From positions 1 to 14,045 of the forward strand of contig JAJDDS010000560.1 of NCBI GenBank assembly GCA_029260195.1: a stretch of DNA of 14,045 nucleotides. Reading direction: 5' to 3'. Position numbers and translations under genes: made by a program. Source of the DNA: Phycisphaerae bacterium (GTDB lineage: Bacteria > Planctomycetota > Phycisphaerae > UBA1845). The notes beneath the pieces are model-generated. The model was not told the DNA's origin, ran no database searches, and saw only the letters and a list, made by a program, of their open reading frames with translations. Shown here in pieces: positions 1-6,214 of the stretch (positions within the stretch are counted from its first letter, which is position 1; each line of letters opens with the position of its first letter).

Positions 1-827
1 TCCGCGAACATCAGTAGCAAGATGGCGGCGTTCAGCCCCAATAGCATCGACCCCGCGTCGCCCATGAAAATGCGTGCCGGGTTTCGGTTGAACGGCAAGA
101 ACCCGAACGACGCGCCCAGCAGTGATAAGCTGATGATGACCCGATGCGTCTCCTGTGGTGCCCATCGGCTGTGCAGATGCATCCAGACCGCGAGGACCAG
201 AAAACCGGTCGAAATGATCCCCAGCACGCCCGAGCAAAGCCCATCAAGTCCATCGATCAGATTCGTCGCGTTGCACGCACCGACGATGATGAAAACGCTC
301 ACCGGCATCGAGTACAAGAACAGAATCCACTGCCCCCTGTCGCCGAGACGCACCTGCGCCGTGCTCGAAAACGCCTGCAAGACATCGTCGCCGATTCCGA
401 ATCCGATGACGACGAACGCCACCAGAATGCTGAAAGCAAGTTTCACGGTCGGGCGAATCGCGCGAAGATCATCCACCAGTCCAAGCGCCGTAATCATCGT
501 GCCGGCAAGCAACACGCCCGCAAGAGTTGTCATGTTCACTGACGGCACGTCGGCGAGAGCGTCCTCCGGGCGCGTCGTCCCGGTGAATCGTGACATCGCC
601 ATCGCCAGCCCCGCCGCCCATCCCAGGAATATCGCCACGCCGCCAAGATACGGAATGGGCTTGCTGTGCGGTTTAAGCCAATCGTCCGGTCGGTCGACGA
701 TGTTCCTCGACATCGCAACTTTGCGGCACAGCGGTGTCATCAATAGCGACACCCCGAACGCCACGACCAATACCGGCCAATAGGCTTCGATCAGCTCCGG
801 GAGGGTATTAGACTGTGAATCGGACAA
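1..827 (-). CDS. wecA: WecA/TagO-type polyprenyl-phosphate HexNAc-1-P transferase, 3' end missing
   Basis: This family (glycosyltransferase 4, with MraY and WecA) moves a sugar-1-phosphate, usually GlcNAc-1-P, from UDP-sugar to undecaprenyl phosphate on the inner face of the membrane. That step starts O-antigen, teichoic acid or capsule synthesis. Reading the minus strand from a TTG at 827, 275 codons stay open to the window edge. They show RPDDWLKPHSKPIPYLGG (residues 46-63), the metal/substrate motif LVDDLRAIRP (117-126), NATNLIDGLDGL (186-197) and FMGDAGSMLLG (254-264), separated by hydrophobic membrane helices. The NxxNLIDGLDG and FLPFN..PAR forms fit WecA/TagO better than MraY. The TTG is preferred because GGAG (complement of 836-839) lies 8 bases upstream and no ATG is available before the motifs. 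Family members have about 330-400 residues, so roughly the last quarter lies outside the window. It is codirectional with the MORN lipoprotein, 90 bases downstream of it. The symbol is by family; the true sugar is unknown. Confidence 0.9.
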   Translation of the reverse strand, partial: MSDSQSNTLPELIEAYWPVLVVAFGVSLLMTPLCRKVAMSRNIVDRPDDWLKPHSKPIPYLGGVAIFLGWAAGLAMAMSRFTGTTRPEDALADVPSVNMTTLAGVLLAGTMITALGLVDDLRAIRPTVKLAFSILVAFVVIGFGIGDDVLQAFSSTAQVRLGDRGQWILFLYSMPVSVFIIVGACNATNLIDGLDGLCSGVLGIISTGFLVLAVWMHLHSRWAPQETHRVIISLSLLGASFGFLPFNRNPARIFMGDAGSMLLGLNAAILLLMFA

Positions 828-917
828 GCCGACGTCTCCAACGTCGATGGACCACTTCCGGATTCCACGCCAATGACGGGCCCGCGGCGGCCCGCACCAT
901 CTCCGCGCCGCCCGCCC

Positions 918-1655
918 CTACTCAATGATCGTTCCGTTGTCCCAATGGATCTCGGTGCGCTCGCCGCTGGAGTCAATATGGACCCAGACCCCGTCCTTCT
1001 CGCCGTTGGCATATTCGCCCGATTCCTTCAACCCGCCGTCGGCGTGCCAATCGGTGGACGTCCCATGCAGCACATCGTTGACGTACTGCCGACGGCTACG
1101 CTTCACGCCGTCGTCCGCCCACATGGTCCATACGCCATCCTTCTGGTCATCGCGAAACTGCCCCGTACCGCGCGGTCGTCCGTTCCTGTGCCAAGAAAGC
1201 AACGGGCCATGTCGCATCCCATCGACGTACTCGCCCTGCAAGTAACGCTCCCCGGTCGGCTGCCACTTCGTCCAAACACCGTGCTTCACTTCCGCTCCGT
1301 TCGGCGTGATCTTGACATGCCATTCGTGAACGACTGCTCCGGACGGATCAAACTCGCGGCGCACCTGCGTGTCCGCCACCGGCTGATCTGTCGCTGGTGT
1401 TTTGTCCGCCGACGCCTGCCGCGCGGCGGGGTCCGAGGGGGCGTCCATCGCTTTTGGCGTCGCCACCGGTGCGGCCGTCGGTGGCGCCGGCGGATCCGAG
1501 TGGCTGCGAGGTTCCGTCGATTCGGAGGGGGCTGCTGATTCAGCCGGGGCAGTGCCACCGGTTTGTGATTGCCTCTCGCATCCAGGCGCGCACCCGATGA
1601 CGACCACCGCGGCGATTGACACCGACAGCTTCGCAACGCTTAGCCAGCTCATCAT
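918..1655 (-). CDS. MORN/YwqK-type repeat lipoprotein
   Basis: A 245-residue predicted lipoprotein. The N-terminus has a hydrophobic signal ending in the lipobox VIGC (Cys22). A Pro/Ala/Ser-rich spacer (about residues 28-95) follows, probably reaching out from the membrane. The C-terminal half holds five repeats of the W/G type found in MORN and YwqK-like proteins: HGVWTKW (125), HGPLLSW (149), DGVWTMW (173), HGTSTDW (197) and DGVWVHI (221), at an exact 24-residue period. Proteins of this kind are often annotated 'toxin-antitoxin system YwqK family antitoxin', but nothing here supports an antitoxin role; a binding or scaffold role at the envelope is more likely. The ATG at 1655 is preceded by AGAGG about 6 bases upstream, a good ribosome site. 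A second ATG follows immediately. The gene lies upstream of the WecA-type gene on the same strand and may be cotranscribed with it. Confidence 0.85.
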   Translation of the reverse strand: MMSWLSVAKLSVSIAAVVVIGCAPGCERQSQTGGTAPAESAAPSESTEPRSHSDPPAPPTAAPVATPKAMDAPSDPAARQASADKTPATDQPVADTQVRREFDPSGAVVHEWHVKITPNGAEVKHGVWTKWQPTGERYLQGEYVDGMRHGPLLSWHRNGRPRGTGQFRDDQKDGVWTMWADDGVKRSRRQYVNDVLHGTSTDWHADGGLKESGEYANGEKDGVWVHIDSSGERTEIHWDNGTIIE

Positions 1656-1858
1656 GAAATCCCTCTAAAACAGGTTCGCACGCGTCCCGGCACGTCGGAA
1701 CGCCGAGGCGGACCCATCCTAGTAAAATGTCGCCGCAGTCGCAAACGCCCGTTCACGCCGCAACCGCACATGGACATCCCCCCCAAGACACAGCGATGCG
1801 GCAGACCGGGGCACCGCCGGATTGTCCGAGGACGTCGCCATCGTTACGATCCCGGGCG

Positions 1859-3436
1859 ATGAATCGGCAAACGCGATCCGGTCTCCATCCGTCACTCATC
1901 CCGTGGATCACCCTCGCAGCCGCCGGCGTCGGGCTGGTGTGGCTCCGCACGCATGCATTCGCCCTGCCCTTGGAAACCGACGAGTGCAACTACGCCTACA
2001 TCGCCTCCCGACTGCTGGCTGGCGACCGCCTGTACGTCGATGTCTGGGATCATCAACCGCCCGGCGTGTTCGTCTTGTTCGCCGGACTTATCGCCGTTTT
2101 CGGGAAATCAGACTTCGTCTTTCGCGCCGCAGCCATCATGACGTCGCTGGCGTCGATGATCCTGATGCATCGGTTCGTTCTCTGCCGCCACGGACCGATC
2201 CCCGCTGCGATGGCTGCCGTGTTGTTCGCGCTCACCTCCAGCGATCCGGGCACCGCTGGCGACGGTTGCAACCGCGAAATCTTTATGAACGTATGCACCC
2301 TGGCTGCCCTGGCGATGCTCCACCGACCCGGCGACAAATCCCGTCACGCGCTCGGCGCCGGGCTGTTCCTGGGGCTGGGGTCGACGCTGAAGACGGTGGT
2401 GGCAGCCCACTGGCTCGCAATCGCGGTCTGGATCGTGGCTGCCCAATGGCGGGCGACGGGGAATGCCATATCCGGCCTGCGACGGGTCATGTGGCTGGCA
2501 GCGGGACCGGTTGCGGTCTGGACAGCCGTTTCCGCCTACTTCGCGTCAACCGGGCGATGGCGTGTGTTCGTGGACGCGGTGTTCGCCTACAACATTGGCT
2601 ACAGCCGCGTCGATCACGGCATGTTCGCCCGTCTCGGAGGGTTCTTCACGCCCATTTTCGACGTTTTCAGTAGCGCCACGCCACTTTGGTACGCGACGGT
2701 CGTCGCGATGCCGCTTCTCATCGTGGTCGCGTGGCGGCGGATCGCGGCGGATCAAGGCGCCGTCATCGCCTACGGTTTGGGTGGGTTCCTGGCGGTCTGC
2801 CTGCCGGGGCAGTTCTGGCCCCACTACTACTACCTGTTGATTCCCGCGACGATTCTCATCTGTGTCTCGACCGCGGCGTCGCTGGCGGAACGAATTTCGC
2901 AAGCGCCGGCGCGACGCGTGCTTTGGTTCTGCGGATGGCTGTGGGTGGCGAGTGTCGCCGCCTATCAGTTTCGGTACTACGCGTCGCTCGATCCCGAGGC
3001 GATCACGGCGCCGCATCCGAAGTACCGATACCGCCAAGCGTGGTCCCACGGACAGGGGCGTCGAATCGCGGAACTCACCGATCCCGACGACACGATCTTT
3101 GTATGGGGGCGAGATGCGGGCGTTTATTACTACGCTGACCGCCGCTGCGCGTCCCGATATACGATGGTCGGGGCGTTGGCGGATGATACCCGCGGCGGCG
3201 ACGAGCGGCGTGAGGTGCTGCTGCGCGAGTTGGCGCGTCGGCGTCCGCGCATCGTGATTATCGTGGAACCAGAATTCCCGCGACTCAAGGCGTTCCTCGA
3301 ACAGAACTACCAACTCGCGTCGCCACGCGGGGTTGACAGGGACGACGACAACCCGGACAAGATCGTGATGGTGGCGTTGATGGACGTCGATCGCCCCGTA
3401 AGCCCCATCGACTGGGAATGGCCAGAATCCAGATGA
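1859..3436 (+). CDS. GT-C fold membrane glycosyltransferase (ArnT/PMT-like, GT39/GT83 type)
   Basis: A polytopic protein of 525 residues from this start. GT-C enzymes of this type move a sugar from a polyprenyl-phosphate donor to a lipid or protein acceptor on the outer side of the cytoplasmic membrane. A first membrane helix (about residues 12-36) is followed by the acidic loop pair TDE (Asp41/Glu42) and VWDHQPPG (62-69), the catalytic-loop signature of PMT_2/ArnT-like proteins. About ten further hydrophobic segments follow (for example AAIMTSLASMI and AVIAYGLGGFLAVCLPG), with WPHYYY before a later helix and a soluble C-terminal domain of about 130 residues. The frame is open from an ATG at 1727, which would add 44 low-hydrophobicity residues; 1859 is chosen because it places the first helix in the family's usual position, though neither start has a clear ribosome site. 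The last bases overlap the biotin ligase start as ATGA. The substrate is unknown. The 1656-1858 gap to the divergent lipoprotein holds no convincing promoter. Confidence 0.85.
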   Translation: MNRQTRSGLHPSLIPWITLAAAGVGLVWLRTHAFALPLETDECNYAYIASRLLAGDRLYVDVWDHQPPGVFVLFAGLIAVFGKSDFVFRAAAIMTSLASMILMHRFVLCRHGPIPAAMAAVLFALTSSDPGTAGDGCNREIFMNVCTLAALAMLHRPGDKSRHALGAGLFLGLGSTLKTVVAAHWLAIAVWIVAAQWRATGNAISGLRRVMWLAAGPVAVWTAVSAYFASTGRWRVFVDAVFAYNIGYSRVDHGMFARLGGFFTPIFDVFSSATPLWYATVVAMPLLIVVAWRRIAADQGAVIAYGLGGFLAVCLPGQFWPHYYYLLIPATILICVSTAASLAERISQAPARRVLWFCGWLWVASVAAYQFRYYASLDPEAITAPHPKYRYRQAWSHGQGRRIAELTDPDDTIFVWGRDAGVYYYADRRCASRYTMVGALADDTRGGDERREVLLRELARRRPRIVIIVEPEFPRLKAFLEQNYQLASPRGVDRDDDNPDKIVMVALMDVDRPVSPIDWEWPESR

Positions 3437-4272
3437 ACGACTTTGTCCATGAAGGCGTGTTGGACATCGACCGCGTATCCGGCGATCGGTCGTTGCGGCG
3501 TGTCGGCGCGGACATCCAGCTTCTTGAAACAACCACAAGCACACTGGACTACACCTGGAGCAGTTGCGCCGACGGCGCGAGAGATGGGTTCGTCGTCATC
3601 GCCGAACATCAGTCCGCCGGACGCGGGCGCATGGGGCGGCGGTGGCTTTCCCCACGCGGAGCAAGCCTGCTCGTCAGTGTTTTGCTGATAGACTCGGACA
3701 GCTACCCCGGTCCGTCTTCGGAATCGCTGGGACTCATCGCCGGCATCGCCACCGCGGGGGCGGTCGTCGCCTCGACCGGCATCGCGGCGCGCATCGCCTG
3801 GCCGAATGACATCATGGTCGACGAGCGCAAGCTCGCCGGCGTCCTGGTCGAATCGCGCGTGCTGGAGTCCGGAGATCGGGCATGCGCAATGGGCATCGGG
3901 ATCAACTGCCTGCAGCACGCCAAGCACTTCCCCGACGCCTTGCGTCCAATGTCCACATCCCTCGATATCGAGACCGATCAACCCGTCAGTCGCGAAGCCG
4001 TCGCCGGAGCGCTGCTCGAACATCTGGATGCGTGGTTGGCCGACCCGTCGCGATGGGACGCCCCAACGGTTGGGGCTGCGTTTCGCGAGTACGCCGAGCC
4101 TTTCGGCCGGCGCGTTCGATTGCGCCACAAAGGAAAGCGGTACGCCGGGCAGGTGGTCGACGTGGATCCGTCGGCTGCCCTGGTGGTCATGCTGGATGAC
4201 GGGGTGCGCTCCGTGTTTCCCGTCGCGGAAACGACAGTGCTACGGGGACCGGACCCGGACGGCGGCGAGTGA
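3433..4272 (+). CDS. birA: Biotin--[acetyl-CoA-carboxylase] ligase, monofunctional
   Basis: Activates biotin with ATP to biotinyl-5'-AMP and attaches it to a lysine of the biotin carboxyl carrier protein, in the cytoplasm. The BPL/LplA catalytic domain shows ETTTSTLDYTW (residues 32-42), the biotinyl-AMP loop EHQSAGRGRMGRRW (58-71), WPNDIMVDERKLAGVLVE (123-140, with the catalytic-type Lys133) and GIGIN (154-158). A C-terminal SH3-like domain of the BPL_C type follows (about 225-275; RRVRLRHKGKRYAGQVVDVD). There is no N-terminal helix-turn-helix, so it is a group I ligase and not the E. coli-type repressor. The 279-residue length suits this group. The start at 3433 forms an ATGA overlap with the glycosyltransferase stop, which suggests translational coupling. 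An ATG at 3418, five codons earlier, is also possible. The next gene begins right after its stop. Confidence 0.93.
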   Translation: MNDFVHEGVLDIDRVSGDRSLRRVGADIQLLETTTSTLDYTWSSCADGARDGFVVIAEHQSAGRGRMGRRWLSPRGASLLVSVLLIDSDSYPGPSSESLGLIAGIATAGAVVASTGIAARIAWPNDIMVDERKLAGVLVESRVLESGDRACAMGIGINCLQHAKHFPDALRPMSTSLDIETDQPVSREAVAGALLEHLDAWLADPSRWDAPTVGAAFREYAEPFGRRVRLRHKGKRYAGQVVDVDPSAALVVMLDDGVRSVFPVAETTVLRGPDPDGGE

Positions 4273-5781
4273 ATGGACGCTGCAGGCGATTGTCAAGACG
4301 ACTCAACCATCGGGGATCGCGCCGCAGGCGCGACGGCCACCGTCGGCACGCTGGTCGGCTTCACGCTGGCTTGGCTAATCGCCGCGATGACCGTTCGGAT
4401 GGGAGGCGTCTTCCCGAAAGTGCCATATAGTGACACTGTCGTTCTGGCGACGTGTTTCTCCGCGATGGTGTTGGGTGTCCGCCTCCCGCGGCGCCTGGCG
4501 CTCGGCGTCGCGTCGTTGGCATGGAAACGGAACGACGGCCCGCCACCGGACGATCCGCTCAATCCGCCCCACCCCGACCCGGCGCTGCTTTGGGCACTAA
4601 CCGCCGCCGCCGCGATGGCCGCCGGACTGTCGGTGGCGGTGCTGGGACTGTTGGCCCGTGGTGTCGAGGGCGTGCTCCAGTACGCCGAGCGACACTTCCT
4701 CTGGATCCCACCGGCTTACGCCGTACTCGTCACGCTGCTGGTGGCTGCGCTGGTCCTGGTCCCGATGACCCTGGTCGGCATCGTGCTGTCCTGCCTCCAC
4801 CAGTTCGACGGATCGGACAAACGCGGCGCCCTCCCCCGGGCACCGTGGCTGTTGACGGGTGCCAGCGGCGGACTTCTGGCGGTCCAGTCGCTCACTCATG
4901 GCGATGTTAAACCAGATCTTCCGGTGGTCTTGGCGGCCGTTCCGCTTCTGGTAGCCGCCATTTTCGCCGTCCAGCAGACCAAGCGGACCGCCGAGAACGC
5001 GCCGCCGAGGGACGACTTCCCGGAGAACGCGCTCGCACGCGACATCGCGCTGCTTCGCTCCGTCACCAGCCTGTCGGCCATCGCCACCGTTGGATCGATC
5101 GTGCTTTGGGAACGCCTGATCCCGACCTGGAGCGGGTCGACCGTCGACGCGAACGCCACACTGTCTTGTCTGCTCGCATCGGCTGCGGTCGGAGCGATCA
5201 CAGGAGCAAGACGACCGTTCCCCGGTACGGAGCTCACGCTGCGACTGGCACGCCGCGTCGCGATCGCAGGCGTCTTCACGATCGCAGCCGTCGCAGGTTT
5301 TTCGCTACGCCCGGACCACTTCGGTGATCTCGCGATGTTTGGATATTGGCCCGTCGCATGTGCTTCGGTGGTGCTCATCGTGTCGGCGCAGACCTTCGCC
5401 TACCGTTGCGCATGGTCCTGCGACCACGGCGGCGCGTCGGGATCGTTGCTTGCGGAGTGTTTGGCTGCAACCGTGTTGGTGATATGCGTCATCGCGTTGA
5501 TCGCGCCAGGCGCCGCGGGCGAATGCGGGCTTCTCATCGGGATCGGCCTGTCCCTCTCAGCAGTCGGCGCATCGGTCGTGCTGCAGGAACCGGGCAGGTC
5601 CTTTGTCACCCGCATCGCCCACGCTACCGTTGTGCTCGTAGTGTCGGTGGGCATTGCGGCTTCGCTCCCGAGACGCGCGGACCTCGGGGCCGCGGACCGC
5701 CCCGCGACCCGCTTCGACGCCCGTCCATCGCCGCTCGCGGGTGATCTCCTTTCCTCCGGATCTCCATCGGGTGCGGGCTGA
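4273..5781 (+). CDS. Polytopic membrane protein of unknown function
   Basis: I do not recognise this 502-residue protein. It carries about 12-13 hydrophobic segments, for example near residues 25-44, 55-77, 104-128, 145-172, 190-208, 215-233, 265-285, 297-312, 325-345, 355-378, 392-412, 416-436 and 448-465. They are joined by short charged loops, with a hydrophilic tail of about 38 residues rich in Pro, Ser and Gly. It could be a transporter or flippase-like protein, or a membrane domain of the kind found beside spermidine synthase-like proteins, but I see no diagnostic motif for either. The ATG is the base triplet right after the biotin ligase stop, and GGCGAG just upstream, inside the ligase end, may serve as ribosome site. 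Expression is therefore likely coupled to the two upstream genes. Base composition resembles the neighbours, so recent transfer is not indicated. Confidence 0.75.
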   Translation: MDAAGDCQDDSTIGDRAAGATATVGTLVGFTLAWLIAAMTVRMGGVFPKVPYSDTVVLATCFSAMVLGVRLPRRLALGVASLAWKRNDGPPPDDPLNPPHPDPALLWALTAAAAMAAGLSVAVLGLLARGVEGVLQYAERHFLWIPPAYAVLVTLLVAALVLVPMTLVGIVLSCLHQFDGSDKRGALPRAPWLLTGASGGLLAVQSLTHGDVKPDLPVVLAAVPLLVAAIFAVQQTKRTAENAPPRDDFPENALARDIALLRSVTSLSAIATVGSIVLWERLIPTWSGSTVDANATLSCLLASAAVGAITGARRPFPGTELTLRLARRVAIAGVFTIAAVAGFSLRPDHFGDLAMFGYWPVACASVVLIVSAQTFAYRCAWSCDHGGASGSLLAECLAATVLVICVIALIAPGAAGECGLLIGIGLSLSAVGASVVLQEPGRSFVTRIAHATVVLVVSVGIAASLPRRADLGAADRPATRFDARPSPLAGDLLSSGSPSGAG

Positions 5782-5805
5782 CTTCCCAATAGTGCCACCT
5801 CGTGT

Positions 5806-5816
5806 CACTTAAAGTG
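5806..5816. repeat. Short palindrome CACTTAAAGTG
   Basis: A perfect 5-base inverted repeat around one central base, 25 bases downstream of the membrane protein stop. It lies about 90 bases before the promoter candidate. It could be half of a regulator site, but a match this short is also expected by chance in a few kilobases. Confidence 0.25.
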
Positions 5817-5870
5817 TCCCGGGAATTCTCAAGGTCTCAGTGCTGTTCGTGCGTCGTGTGTGTAGTAATT

Positions 5871-5885
5871 GTACTGCTGCAGTAC
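5871..5885. promoter_or_regulatory. Perfect palindrome upstream of promoter, possible operator
   Basis: The sequence GTACTGC T GCAGTAC is a perfect 7-base inverted repeat around one central T. It ends 19 bases before the -35 candidate at 5905, a position typical of activator or repressor binding by a dimeric regulator. The regulator is unknown, no second copy was noticed in the window, and the assignment rests on symmetry and position only. Confidence 0.35.
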
Positions 5886-5904
5886 TCTCTCGCCGATTCG
5901 GTTC

Positions 5905-5934
5905 TTGCCAGAGTCTCGCAAGGTTCGATAAAAT
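5905..5934 (+). promoter_or_regulatory. Sigma70-like promoter for the dockerin propeller gene
   Basis: TTGCCA at 5905-5910 and TAAAAT at 5929-5934 are separated by 18 bases. Each matches four or five of six consensus positions. Transcription would start near 5941, giving a leader of about 270 bases before the ATG at 6215. It is the best promoter-like pair in this gene-poor stretch. Lineage-specific promoter preferences are unknown to me, so confidence is moderate. Confidence 0.45.
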
Positions 5935-5996
5935 GGTCCTCGCCGTCGGGCTGGCCCGGTTTCCGTACATCCTGCACAACTTAGTTGGAGGTCCAA

Positions 5997-6188
5997 GTGT
6001 CCTCAGTTGGGAAGAACCACCGTCCACACCCTCGCCCAGCCCGCGCCGTTCGCACCGGACATTCCCCATCCCGAACGTCTTGTCCATTACCGGGCGCTCG
6101 ACGTGCGTTTGCGGAATGTTCGCGTTGTTCGTTTTTTCGCCCGCTCGGCGATGACATGTTCGGGCGGGACTGTGATCCGACCAGGTAA
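5997..6188 (+). CDS. Possible 63-codon leader ORF (doubtful)
   Basis: A GTG start at 5997 lies 5 bases after a strong ribosome site GGAGG (5987-5991). The frame runs 63 codons to TAA at 6186, ending 26 bases before the next gene's ATG. The peptide is basic and arginine-rich at first (HRPHPRPARAVRTGH), then has four cysteines (TSC, ECSRC, RDC). There is no signal peptide and I recognise no family. Against it, third codon positions are only about half G or C, well below the neighbouring real genes. It could be a regulatory leader peptide for the downstream gene, or an accident of a structured leader. Confidence 0.3.
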   Translation: MSSVGKNHRPHPRPARAVRTGHSPSRTSCPLPGARRAFAECSRCSFFRPLGDDMFGRDCDPTR

Positions 6189-6214
6189 CGCATTCTCTCA
6201 ACGAGGTACCAACC

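Larger units (their letters stand above)
5782..6214 (+). other. Gene-poor leader region upstream of the dockerin propeller gene
   Basis: A 433-base stretch between the membrane protein stop and the next clear gene. It is less GC-rich than its neighbours and holds two short palindromes (5806-5816 and 5871-5885), one good promoter candidate (5905-5934) and one doubtful leader ORF (5997-6188). Other open frames here, on either strand, are short, overlap one another and lack ribosome sites. From the predicted transcript start near 5941 the untranslated leader would be about 270 bases, long enough for regulation at the RNA level, but I found no riboswitch class I could name. No convincing terminator for the upstream operon is visible. 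Confidence 0.6.

Noticed and set aside
22..783. 253-codon open frame on the plus strand
   Set aside because: It is the complement of the WecA-type gene, whose diagnostic motifs (NLIDGLDG, FMGDAGS) read on the minus strand. The plus-strand product is Ser/Pro/Arg-rich with no family features.
873..1538. 221-codon plus-strand frame opposite the MORN lipoprotein
   Set aside because: The minus strand shows a lipobox and exact 24-residue repeats; the plus frame gives an Arg-rich sequence without features.
918..1655. Toxin-antitoxin system involving the YwqK-like protein
   Set aside because: No small toxin gene is adjacent, and the protein is a predicted exported lipoprotein, unlike a cytoplasmic antitoxin.
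2546..3544. 332-codon antisense frame across the glycosyltransferase and biotin ligase junction
   Set aside because: Arg-rich, no family features, and it crosses two convincing plus-strand genes.
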